From positions 126,372,880 through 126,436,879 of the forward strand of contig CM051456.1 of the NCBI GenBank assembly GCA_028274465.1: a stretch of 64,000 nt of DNA. Reading direction: 5' to 3'. Position 1 is the first letter of the stretch; the number at the start of each line of letters is the position of its first letter. Positions 1 through 11,500 of the stretch are shown piece after piece. The notes under the pieces are model-generated. The model was given only the letters and a program-made list of their open reading frames with translations, had not been told where the DNA came from and made no database searches. The translations under genes and the position numbers were made by a program. The DNA comes from Plantago ovata. Its lineage: Eukaryota; Streptophyta; Magnoliopsida; Lamiales; Plantaginaceae.

Positions 1-80
1 TGGGGTAAGTTTCTCTGTTCTACTTGTTCATGTACATTGGCTCATTTGGCTGGATTTGAGAAATAATTTTTCTGTTGCAG

Positions 81-2836
81 CTTCTGAAGCCTGCCTTCAC
101 CATTTTGCGGGATGAAAACTCCAAGTGCTTCCTTCTTTTGATTCGTGGCACCCACAGCATTAAAGATACATTAACTGCTGCAACAGGTGCAGTGGTCCCT
201 TTTCACCATTCAGTTATACAGGATGGTGGAATAAGCAATTTGGTTTTGGGATATGCCCATTGTGGGATGGTTGCTGCAGCTCGGTGGATAGCTAAACTCA
301 GCACTCCATATTTGCTGAAAGCTCTTGAGGCAAATCCTGATTATGAAGTAAAGGTGGGGACCAGTTATTTGATGCCTATTCATTGGTTGCTGAATCTCTT
401 ATCCTCTCTTTCACACACTCACATACATCTTTTGCATTAGATGACTGAATTACTAATTTAATGTGGAGTCATGGAATGTTAGTTGAAACTAACCACTAGC
501 ATCATGTTAGAACAAAGGGGCTGGGCACATGATTGTTTTTACTCCGCATCTGATAGAAAAAAAACAAAGCTTGCTTCCTTGCTTCATATAGACTTTGATA
601 TATATTAGAAGCCTCAATTCACAATGTCCTGAATCCTGATACATATCTAGTGGTTTCACTTGAATTTTGGTTGTTTATGGAACTTCTGTAAAGTGTTTAT
701 GCTTCAAAACTATCTTCGTGTGATTCTGATTTAAAGAGAACCAGTTTTTCAATCAATTATTTGCACAAACAATGCTGTTTTTTGCTCAAGTCAAATCAAT
801 TGGTGTAGATGCTATCTAAGTGGCTTTAACAAACATAATTGAGATGGCTATTTGGGCAATTTTGACATATGGCTTTGACCACCGCTATACTTGTGTGTTA
901 TTGCTATCAACCTTTGCTGTTCCGGAAATTCTCTGTTTCTACATGCATGCACATGAACATTGAGCAATATTTATGACACCCACATGTATGTGTACTTGTT
1001 GGTATATTCCCAAAAAACAATCTTTTGATTACAGATAGTGGGCCATTCACTTGGTGGTGGAACAGCTGCGTTATTGACATATATTCTCCGGGAACAAAAA
1101 GAATTGTCCTCCAGCACCTGTTTTACATTCGCACCAGGTAATGTTATGATCTTTGCTTTCTGTTTCTCTCACCGAGAACCCCTTATTTCCATAAAATGGC
1201 ATAATCTTAGTCTGCAATGTCTTGGTTGCTTATTGTTTTAATTACAGCTGCCTGTATGACACTGGAATTAGCAGAATCTGGGAAACACTTCATAACAACG
1301 GTAGTAAATGGTTCTGATCTGGTGCCTACATTTTCAGCTGCTTCTGTGGATGATCTTCGTTCAGAGGTGTGCTAACTATCATTTGAAATAAATACCAAGA
1401 CTTGGTATCATGTGAAAAAATGAATTCATTTCAATTCTCTATGTTCAACTTTGTATTCTTTAACCTTTGGAAACTTACAAATAGTCCTGACACATTTTAA
1501 TTAGGTAACTGCTTCATCTTGGTTAAATGATCTCCGTGATCAAGTTGAAGGAAACAGAGTCTTGAATGTCATTTACAGGTCTGCAACTGCCGTTCAGTCT
1601 CGTTTACCATCCATATCTAATGCAAAGGCAAGGGTTGCGGGTGCAGGCGCCCTGTTACGACCAGTATCAAGTGGCACCGAGGTAATATGCTAAAAAAATA
1701 GGGACCCCTTGTTTTATTTAGTAAACACTGAATCTTGCATTTCCTTTTTGATTATTGACATATTGGCCTTTCAAATTTGTTGGTAATCACTGTTTCCCCT
1801 GAAGTTTGAAAAATAATTATGTTTGTGACTCCTTGAAGTTTTCCATAGTAAGGAGGTATTGTAACCTAGGACCAGGAGTCAACTGCAATGTGTCTATAAG
1901 TACTTTGAGCATCAAATGGGATACTGTAACAGAGCTAAAATTCAGGGTTTCTTTTCTTCTACTGAGCTGGCAGTGTGTTTGATAAAGCTGGAGAACCTGT
2001 AATTCTAGTAGCGTAGGGCCTTGTTAACTGTTTTGGTTGTCTATGTTTGCCTTCTCTATCAGGAGAGCTGACTTCTATGTGGGTCATGTATGTAGGTCGT
2101 GATCAGACGTGCTCAATATGTCGCCCAAGCAGTTGTTAGGACCCGCTCTTCCATATCATCTTGGAGCTGTATGGGTCCCAGACGTCGTGCAGTTACCACC
2201 ACATCAAATGCTAAAGCGGAGGACTCCCCAGAATCCCCTCTTGTAAGTGATCAGACATCTGAATCCCATATGACTGAAGTTATAAGCCACACCGTCATTG
2301 AAAACAAAACAGACTGCTGTTCTTCAAGTGGCACAGAAGAAACTGATGTAGATGAAGAAGACCTCATCCGTGTGGATAGAGTAATTACAACGGCTACCAT
2401 CGAGGAGGTAACTGAAGGCGAGTTGTGGTACGAATTGGAGAAGGAGATCAGAAGGCAAGAAAGTGAGATCCAGGCAGAAGAGGAGGATGTGGCGAAGGAA
2501 ATAACCGAAGAGGAAAAAGTGTTTGCTGACACAGTCGAAAGTCACACACCTGTTTCCTCTTCAGATGTTTCTGAAAACCTGCTCCTCTTCCCTCCAGGTA
2601 GAATTATGCATATAGTTTCAGTGCCTTCGACGGAATCAAGTGGAACCGGAGCCGATGCTGTGGAGGAAGAGCGAGTTGGTATTTATGAGACGCCAAGAGA
2701 ATTGTACAGTAAGCTTCGGTTGTCTAGGACAATGATAAATGATCATTACATGCCAATGTATAAGAAAATGATGGAGCTGTTGATTAAACAATTAGAAGAT
2801 GAACTAGATTCTGATGCTGGTTTTGTAATGACATGA
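81..2836 (+). CDS. Class 3 lipase / calmodulin-binding heat-shock-type lipase (5' end outside window)
   Basis: Predicted alpha/beta-hydrolase lipase of the plant sn1-diacylglycerol-lipase-like group, expected to cleave acyl chains from glycerolipids. Visible exons: 81-353, 1035-1137, 1248-1366, 1505-1681 and 2096-2836. All have AG/GT borders and stay in frame (471 codons incl. stop). The nucleophile elbow GHSLGGG is at the start of the 1035 exon. A conserved block (AGHC-like region YAHCGMVAAARWIAKL) lies in the first exon and a candidate catalytic Asp is in NGSDLVPTFS. The long last exon is acidic, low in complexity and Glu-rich before the C-terminus, typical of the family's variable tail. 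The start codon and N-terminal membrane region lie upstream of base 1. Orthology to the Arabidopsis calmodulin-binding heat-shock lipase group is from remembered family sequence; calmodulin binding itself is not visible. Confidence 0.9.
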
Positions 2837-3234
2837 ACGGGATGAAAATATGCATATACATATGGGTTTTTGTTAGCAATATTAACTTAACAATGGTGAA
2901 AAATGTAAAATATACTACACCACTATTCGATGAGTAATTTGTGGCGAACAAACTTCTAACAAAACACGTACAGCAATATTCTTTGAAGTGAAGTTGGAGA
3001 TTTTGTTTTATGCAGCAAAAATAAATGAAATAAATAGTTAGAGAGCGATAATATTTGATCGACGGACTATCTAACGGCCTCAAAGTACAATTCAGTGCAT
3101 TCAAGTCCGAACTCGTTACAAGCACTTGAAGTTTGTTGGGCTGAAGTTTGTTTTAAAGCACGTTTCTTTAGCAATTCGGATTGAGCTTACACTCGATCAG
3201 AGATCATGGTCGATCTAAAAGTATATGATGCTCA
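2837..3234. other. 3' flank of lipase gene
   Basis: A/T-rich sequence after the lipase stop codon, probably 3' UTR and intergenic DNA. I see no second gene in it. Confidence 0.5.
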
Positions 3235-3477
3235 GGCCATCTCCAGCAGTGTTCTTTTGGACTCAATAGAACCCCAACAGAACTCCAGCAGTGTTCTGTT
3301 GGGTTTAATGACAAAACCTGTTCTATTGGGTTCTGTTGTTTTTTTTTTGTTTAAATTGTGGGTTCTGTTGGGTTCTAACTAGTTGATGGTGTTTGAGTTC
3401 TGTTGAGTGGAAAGCTGATGTGGCAGGAAAGAGAGTGTATTTTGAGTTCTTTTGGGTTCTAACGGCTGGAGATAGCC
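3235..3477. mobile_element. Small MITE-like element with GGCCATCTCCAGC ends
   Basis: The left end GGCCATCTCCAGCAG and the right end, read in reverse complement as GGCTATCTCCAGCCG, form imperfect terminal inverted repeats about 240 bp apart. Internally CCAGCAGTGTTCT occurs twice (about 3243 and 3284). There is no coding capacity. The flanks are TCA and TGA, so no clean target duplication can be claimed. The end sequence resembles the Harbinger/Tourist-like elements at 3849 and 38963. Confidence 0.5.
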
Positions 3478-3848
3478 TGAACTTTCTTCAGTCAGTTCGT
3501 TTAAAGGAGTTACATTTCGAAAACCTTGTCAAAATCACTTTACAAATAAGTTTATATCACTGTAGTTTAATTTTTACCTATGACCCGGACTGGATATCAG
3601 TTCCATCACCCATCCAAAGGCCGACAACAACATACTTCTCGCCCCTACAAACTAGTGATCTATTACTACTGCCTTGTGGACCAAAACAAACCAAGATACA
3701 TGCGCTTTTTAATATTTTTCGATAATAATGCCCAAATAGAGATAATTAGTTCTATTGAAACATTAATATCATTTTTAGTTTGTTTATTTACTCAAATTTA
3801 ATTTAATTAAAGGTGATATGTGCATTCCATTGGTTTTACATGTAATAA

Positions 3849-4603
3849 GATCATCCCCATCGGGGTCTGATGGAGGGTCTGGGAATTTTCTAGACCGTCT
3901 TATGGAACCCAACGGCAGGTTTGAATCTGGGTCTGAAAAAATTCATCCAGACCCGTCATATACTATATGACGGGTCTGGATGGATTTTAACATTTTCTTT
4001 AATTTTTTTTTCTTTTTCCTTTTCTTTTTTATAGTAGTATCTATTTATTTTTTCTTCTCCTTTTTCTTTCTATTTACTTTTATTCCTTTTCTTTGTCTTC
4101 TTTCCTTTTAAAAAGAAAAAAACACTTATTTAAAAAAATATACACTTACATAAAAAAATACTTTTACATAAAATAAAATAATTAAAAAATAAAAACACAC
4201 TTGCACTTAAATTTCAATTGCTCGATTTTATTATTTTTATTAATGAAATTTAGCCAATTCAAATAAAATAAAAATAAATGGTACCCTTCATATTTGTAAT
4301 GTATATTTAATTAATAAAATATTATTTTATTTTATTATCAATCATTGTAATTTTTACATTTATGTTTCATATTTATTTAATTAATTAACAACATTTAACC
4401 TAATGTGAAGTATAAAAAATAGTGTAGATTAAAAAGAAATGATAAAATATAAATGTAATTTTAAAAAAAATGAGAAAAAAAATGAAAATGTGAGTCTGAT
4501 AGGTCTGAACGGATGGAGTGCAGAGTATGTTAGAGTCTGGTTGTTAATAAAATAATCTGAAATGCTGATATGGAAGGGTTTGAAGAGTCGGATGGAGATA
4601 ATC
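3849..4603. mobile_element. Tourist/Harbinger-like non-autonomous element, TAA target duplication
   Basis: The ends GATCATCCCCATC and GATTATCTCCATCC (reverse complement of the right end) are inverted repeats, each flanked by TAA (3846-3848 and 4604-4606). The interior is extremely A/T-rich and non-coding. A TAA duplication with short inverted ends is the signature of PIF/Harbinger MITEs. Confidence 0.6.
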
Positions 4604-4731
4604 TAATATATGAATGAATCCGTATATCCAGTTTATTATTTGATATTAGAATATAGTTCTTAAATATTATACCACACTAGTATCATATTCTTAATTAGTT
4701 CCAAGGAAAATGAAAAAAAAAAAAGAGAGAA

Positions 4732-4963
4732 ATGGAGAAAATACAACACAAGTCAGTCGCTGTGAATGACCTGAACATGCACGTCGCAGAGCTAGGCCAA
4801 GGCCCAACCGTCCTCTTCATCCACGGCTTCCCGGAACTCTGGTGTGGGTGACCTGATTCAAAGCAGTCCAATATCCTTCGAAATTGACTTTGTCAGGTCA
4901 TCCTTAGCAACCTCATCCAGGAGCAAAATCAGGTCACCCACAACTGGAAGGGTGCTGAATTTC
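4732..4963 (+). pseudogene. Scrambled fragment of a soluble epoxide hydrolase gene
   Basis: 4732-4842 encodes a start and N-terminus nearly identical to the intact epoxide hydrolase at 6631 (QHKSVAVN.LNMHVAELGQGP... to HGFPELW). It then jumps to a piece of VGDLI coding sequence (4843-4858). From about 4860 to 4963 a further part of exon 1 (FS.LPVVGDLILLLDEVAKDDL) follows in reverse orientation. The two VGDLI pieces make a perfect 16-bp inverted repeat (4843-4858 and 4927-4942). No lid or catalytic His region follows, so the copy is dead. Confidence 0.85.
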
Positions 4964-5725
4964 GAAGAGTCTTGGCCAGAATAAAGCCATTGCTAATCAG
5001 AATATATAATAGTCTCATTTTTTTTCCAGGACTAGTGCTTCTATCATTGATCCCTTAGAACTTTCCCGGGAAGAAGGAAGTTTTAAGGAATAGGAAAGGA
5101 GTTAATTGCAGATTTGGTCCTCTAAGTGATGGTCCTCTGCGTTTTTGGTTCTCTTTTTTTCCATACGGTCCTATACGCCCAAATACGTATATACGAGTGA
5201 GGTGGAGCTGATTTGGACATGGAGGTGGCGGCGAACTGAACTAGGACGAACTAAATGGAAAGAGTAACCTGCAACTTCAAAAGCCACTATTGCTGTCTGT
5301 ACACTTCAATGACTTCTCAAACAGAATGACCCTTCCTGCAAAATCAACAAACAGTTCTTTCCGGCCTTCCCAGCTAAGATTTGTCTAATCTGTCCAGCAA
5401 TATATCAGTCTTTATCTTCCAAATACTTATGGTATTTTTTTTGCATTTAAAAGTGGGAACAATTTCTCTTTAACTTGTAGTATGGGCTGGAAAACAAGAA
5501 CATTTGGTCAAGTAAATGTCAACAAATACCTTCTGAAGATTTCAACATTATAAGTGTTGAGTATAAGTAGTTGAATGACTCAATGATTATAAATGCTATT
5601 GAAGAGTTTTTAGGTTCATGCAAACTACTGCATTTATATATCCAACTATTTATTTGAGTACTGAACCTAAGAACCTTTAAGCTGATAATTAATTAAGGCA
5701 TTAAGCATTGCATTTTCATTTTCAT
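4964..5725. other. Intergenic, nothing recognised
   Basis: No ORF, repeat structure or RNA gene that I can support between the hydrolase fragment and the lectin fragment. Confidence 0.4.
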
Positions 5726-5730
5726 ACAGA

Positions 5731-6240
5731 ATGAGAAGCCTAGCTTTTGATTTGTTCAATCTCAAACTCATACCGATCCTGTTTTCTTTCTTCTTCCCTG
5801 TTCTTCTTGCAACATCACAGTTACATATTGGCAGAGATGAATCTTTATCTGTTGAAAGAAAATCAGACTTCATTACCTCCTCAGATAACACATTTACATG
5901 TGGTTTCCATAGCCTGGGAACTAATGCATACTGGTTTGCAATCATGCTCACTAATTCTCGAGACCAAACCGTTGTCATCCTGGATGGCTAATCGCGACCA
6001 CCCGGTGAACAACAAAGGATCAAGAGTAACAATCAGGCGAGATGGAGCCATGACCTTGACTGACGTCGATGGCACAGTCAACGTATGGAAGACTAATTAA
6101 CACCACCATGGCTCCGTCTCGCCTGATCTGGTCTTGGATGATACCACTCGGCGGTGTTGAGAAGCTCAGCTTCAGAAACATCCAAGACCATCCCAAACCC
6201 GCGAGGAGACCAGATCTACTCCAGCAGTCCAATAACAAAT
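5731..6240 (+). pseudogene. G-type lectin (S-locus-like receptor kinase) fragment, frameshifted and folded back
   Basis: Begins with a plausible signal peptide (MRSLAFDLFNLK... ending near ATSQ). Half of a bulb-type lectin domain follows (HIGRDESLSVERKSDFITS, FTCGFH, NAYWFAIM). Around 5970-5985 the frame shifts by one before WMANRDHPVNNKGSRVTIRRDG. Frame one stops at 5991 and the shifted frame at 6100. Downstream there is no kinase. Instead, pieces recur inverted: 6032-6052 matches 6107-6127 in reverse complement with one mismatch, and TGGTCTTGGATG is mirrored about 50 bp later. A non-functional remnant of a receptor-like kinase gene. Confidence 0.7.
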
Positions 6241-6630
6241 GAACACGTATCCATTCCTTACCATGTGTCATGCAATCATTTGTTTGTTGGAGAAGATGTT
6301 GAATGCTTTGTCGGAGGTGATCTCATCTCACCCGTGAAGGGTGCGAATGTTGGTCCCAGTTGACCATCACTTTCACATAGTATCAGGTCTTTTGGATAAT
6401 TATCCAAAGTCGACAGTCGACAATATTACATCATTTTTTGAATGTATCTCCCAGTTTACCATTCAATTTCATGTAGTATAGGAATGGACAACTCAGTTGA
6501 CCATCACTTTCATATAGTATCATGAATCGACATCACGGTTTAGTATGCATTTACTTGAATACTAGCATAATATAGTACTACTCTACAACCTTTCCATCAT
6601 CTTGATCACTCTCCCCATTCCCAAGAAGAA

Positions 6631-7994
6631 ATGGATAGTAATAGTATACAACACAAATCAGTAGCTGTGAATGGCCTTAACATGCACGTAGCTGAGCTCG
6701 GTCAAGGCCCAACAATTCTCTTCCTTCACGGCTTCCCCGAGCTCTGGTACTCATGGCGCCACCAGATGTTGTTCGTGGCGGCGCATGGCTACCGTGCGGT
6801 GGCTCCAGACATGAGAGGCTACGGCGACACCACCGGTGCACCGGTCGATGACCCAACGAAATTCAGCATCCTTCATGTTGTGGGCGATCTGGTTTTGCTT
6901 CTGGATGTGATTGCTCCTAATGAAGATAAGGTGTTTGTTGTTGGTCATGACTGGGGTGCATACATAGCTTGGCACCTTTGCCTTTACAGGCCTGACAGAG
7001 TCAAAGCTCTGGTCAACCTCAGTGTTGCTTTCATGCCTAGAAACCCTATGATGGATACTGTTGAGGGGATAAGGTTTCTCTATGGGAATGATCACTATAT
7101 CTGCAGATTCCAGGTACTTTACTCAATTAGAGTATTCGAACCCTACATCTTATACTTAAGTACTAAAAGTATTAAGTAATGACACATGAACGCAACAGAT
7201 TGAAATTGAATATACCAGATGAACGAATTAGATTTAAATTGAATCGCTTTGATGGACATGTAGGAGCCTGGTGATATAGAGGCTGAGTTTGGTGAAGTTG
7301 GTGTTGACAAAGTTCTCCAGAGTGTGTATGCCTTCCGTGATCCTGCACCATTGTATCTTCCTAAGGAAAAAAGATTTGACTACTCTGCTGCTAATAGGCC
7401 ATCTTGGTTGACAGAGGATGACTTCAAATATTATGTTAGCAAGTATGAGAAGGCGGGTTTCACCGGTGGGATAAACTACTATCGAGCTCTTCGACTGTAA
7501 GATCTTTGCCCTTAAGATTATCTTTTAGGAGTCTTTGAAAATTTTCGATAAATTATGGGTTGTTGACTTTGTTATACGGACACTTCTGATAGTCGAAAAG
7601 TTTTCATTTTTCAGTAAAAACTAAAACCTTTTGTTTACTTCATTGGACTCAGAATATCAAAGTACAATCTAAGTTGGTTATGAAATTTTCTCATGCTTAT
7701 GCTTATGGTTACGATAGATTGTGGCTTCATTAAATGTGAATTTGCAGGAGTTGGGAAGTGAGTGCACCGTGGACTGGAGCACAAGTGAAGGTGCCAACAA
7801 AGTTCATTGTGGGGGAATTGGATCTGACCTATCATATGCCTGGGACTAAAGAGTACATACACGAAGGTGGGTTTCAGAAAGATGTGCCGTTGTTGCAGGA
7901 GGTCGTGGTGATTCAGGGTGCAGCTCACTTTGTTAATCAAGAGAGGCCAGATGAGATCAATGAGCACATCTACTCTTTTCTTAAGCAGTTCTAA
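6631..7994 (+). CDS. Soluble epoxide hydrolase (alpha/beta hydrolase)
   Basis: Cytosolic-type epoxide hydrolase, expected to convert fatty-acid or other epoxides to diols. Exons 6631-7113, 7264-7496 and 7748-7994 join in frame to 320 residues, the normal family length. Visible motifs: oxyanion-hole HGFP (about residue 33), nucleophile Asp in GHDWGA (about 107), acidic residue in GELDLTYH (about 264) and catalytic His in GAAHF (about 299). All introns have GT..AG ends. There is no signal or transit peptide. A scrambled partial copy lies 1.9 kb upstream, and a copia element inserted about 350 bp past the stop codon. Natural substrate cannot be read from sequence. Confidence 0.95.
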
Positions 7995-8349
7995 ATGTCC
8001 TGTTTGAAAGCAGGTATGAGTTTCTTTGCAGTTGTTAGCTGGTTAATGATTGTAACTGGAGCTTTGTGATGTGTTGTATAGTATGTTCATAATGGTTAAT
8101 GGTTGTATGTATGTGCTCCTCGGAGCAAGCAAAATAAAGCTAGAGAATATTATGTAAGATATATAACGTTTGCTTCGAAATAAAGTTACATTGTTGCTAA
8201 ATGTTGTGTCATTTACATCGGGTGCATGCTTTACATTCAACTATGGTACATTCTTCTTGAACGGAACTTCTACATACTTTGCAGCTTTGGTAAGTTACAT
8301 GGTCAACTCTCAACAGTTTCATAGATTTGTGCGAGATCTATGAAATATA

Positions 8350-8507
8350 TATAGAATAGTAAAATATATTCTGTATTTCACACTTTTACTCATGATTACA
8401 TTAGCTCCTATTTATACAGCAATTCATCTAGTTATGTAAGGTAAGAAGATATGTGAAAATATGTACAAGTCTCTGGAATATTCTCAATAAATCAAGACCC
8501 CTTAATA
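8350..8507 (-). repeat. 3' LTR of copia element
   Basis: 158-bp direct repeat identical by eye to 12716-12873. It contains the last codons and TGA stop of the polyprotein ORF (stop 8492-8494). The right half carries the U3 promoter region. Confidence 0.95.
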
Positions 8508-11500
8508 CGCCCCCGCAAAATAGACGTTCCATCAGCAACGGAGATTTTGGAACGAAGGTACTCAAAGCGTGCTCGCGGAAGGGACTTTGTAAGAACATCA
8601 GCCAATTGGTCCAAGGTATTGATGTGAGAAACAGAAAGAAGACCTTTTTCAGTGAGATCACGAACAAAATGAACATCAATGGCAATATGCTTCATTCGAG
8701 AGTGAAGAACGGGATGCAGAGCCAAGCGTGTAGCACTGATGTTGTCACAGAGAAGCCGAGGCCTGGTCTTTGCAAGGATCCCCAAATCACGAAATAAGTG
8801 TCTAATCCAACAAACCTCAGCTGCAGCAGAGGCTAATGCTCGATATTCAGCTTCTGTAGAAGAACGAGCAACACCAACCTGTTTTCGAGATCGCCAAGAA
8901 ATCGGATTCGGGCCCAAAAAGATAATATACGCAGAGGTAGATTTTCCATCAACTAAACTGCCACCAAAATCTGAATCCGAGAAGGCAGTAATAGATAAGT
9001 CTGTAGGGCGTCGAAGGAGAAGACCATGGTGAAGAGTGCCTTTCAGGTAACGAAAAAGTCTTTTAACAGCAGACCAATCAAGTTCAGAGGGAGTAGCCAT
9101 AGATTGAGCAAGTTTTCCAACAGTAAAGGCAATATCAGGGCGGGTTAAAGTCAAATATTGGAGTCCTCCAATGGCGCGACGAAACTCAGTAGCATCAGTG
9201 GAGGGAGAAACTCCCAAGGGAGTTTTTGCATTCATAGGAGTACTCACAGGTTTGGCACCCTCCATATGGTGACGACGAAGAAGGTCTAAAGTATACTTGT
9301 GTTGAGACAAGAAGAGACCTTCTTTGCAGCGTGCGACTTCGACACCAAGAAAGTATGACAAGGAACCAAGATCCTTGACAGCAAATTGTTTCTGAAGATG
9401 TGAGATGACAGCCGAAGTCAAGGATGGGGATGAACCCGTAACGATTAAGTCATCAACATATACCAAAACCAAAATATGATTAGAGCCTTGATGAAGAGTG
9501 AATAAGGAGGTATCCGCAGTGGATTGAGAAAATCCAAAGGTAATGAGCGCAGAGCTCAAGGCCTGGTACCACACACGAGGGGCTTGGCGAAGACCATAAA
9601 GAGAGCGACGAAGACGGCAAACATGCCTAGGAAACTGAGAGTCCACAAACCCAGGTGGTTGTGTCATAAACACCGGTTCAGATAGTGTACCGTGTAAGAA
9701 GGCATTGCTAATATCAAGCTGGCGAAGTTCCCAACCATGCATAAGAGCCATTGATAATACTGATCGGATTGTTACCGGCTTAACAACAGGACTAAATGTC
9801 TCATGATAATCAATCCCAGGACGTTGATGAAATCCCTTAGCCACAAGGCGAGCTTTAAAGCGGTCTACTGTACCATCAGGCTTTCGTTTAATAGTGAACA
9901 CCCACTTACAACCAATAACATTCTGTTGAGAGGAAGATGGAGGCACAAGATCCCAAGTTCCATGGCGAAGTAATGCCGTAAATTCATCTGACATGGCAGA
10001 TCGCCAACGGGGGTCTGAAAGAGCTTGTGAAACACATGAAGGTTCAACATCGGATGGTAAGGGGTGTTTGGTGGAGATATTAGCTTTGGGAAAGAAGAGA
10101 CCATTACGTCCACGAGTTATCATATGGTGAGGTCGTAAGAGTTTAGGGTCCGGAACAGGTTGAGGGGTGTTTTCAGCTGGAGTGGAAGAGGATGAGTGAG
10201 CTGAATTCTGACTGGTGTTTTCAGTTGGTGTGGACGAGGGAGTGGAATTTGGATAGTGTATTGGCGTGATGGGATCTCGTGGACCTGGATGGAGCTGAAC
10301 CGGGCGTTGAGGTGTAAAAATCAATTCTGAGTTAGATGGTTGTGGGCTGGAAGGTGGTGAGGTGTTTGTAGAAGGCTCAGGTGTTAATTCAGTGGTGGGA
10401 TGAGGAATAAATAAAGGTGCTGGATTGAAATGAATAGGAGTTGGCGGGTGACTAGGAGATGATACAGTAGGTGTTTTGAGTGGAAATTCTTGTTCAGAAA
10501 ATTGCACATGTCGGCAAATAAATATACGTTTAGAACTCGGATCATAACACTTATATGCACTTTGTGAGGTGGAGTATCCTACAAATATACAAGAGCGAGA
10601 TGGTGGATCAAGTTTACCTTTCGAATAAGGACGAAGCCAAGGAAAGCATAAGCACCCAAATGTTCGAAGCTTCAAATAATTTGGCTTGCGTCTGAAAAGC
10701 GTCTCAAATGGACTCTGGCCCCGAAGTAATGGAGTTGGTAAGCGATTAATTAAATAAACAGCGGTTTGGAGTGCAAATGACCAGTACGTTGGAGGTAAAC
10801 CTGCATAGTGTAACAGAGTACGACCGGTTTCAAGTACATGGCGATGGCGACGTTCTGCCACCCCATTCTGCTGGGGAGTATGTGGCGCAGTTGTAAGCCA
10901 ACTAATCCCGTGTTCATTGAAAAAGGTACGTAGAGCAAGAAACTCACCGCCATTATCACTATAGACATTCTTTATATGATAATCAAATTGTTTCTCAACC
11001 AAACGCTTAAACTGGCAGAATAATGAAGCAACATCAGATTTAGCAGACATAGGATATATCCACATATATTTGGTAAAGTGATCCACAAAAAGTAAGTAAA
11101 ACCGTGAACCGTCCAATGAATTTTGAACAGGACCCCAAACATCAGTAAAAACATAGTGCAAAGGATATTCAGAAACAATCGAAGTCTCAGAAAAAGGTAG
11201 CCGATGTGACTTACATGTCAAACAAGAGCCACATGGGGCGCCCAACAGTCGGGTCTTATTAGAAAGCGGTAAATTAAAATGTGAAATAACAGAAGAGCTT
11301 GTTCGCACGGACGGATGCCCCAAGCGTGCATGCCAGATGATCGATGTAGTTCGCACACCAACATTGAAAGAGTGAGCGGCAAATTGTAAGGAACCAGATG
11401 GGCCAAAAGAGTAAACACCATTATTGCAAGGGCCGCGAGCTAGAGGCGCCCCCGTGAGACGATCCTTAACAATAAAACAAGAGGGATAAAACTCAACTGA

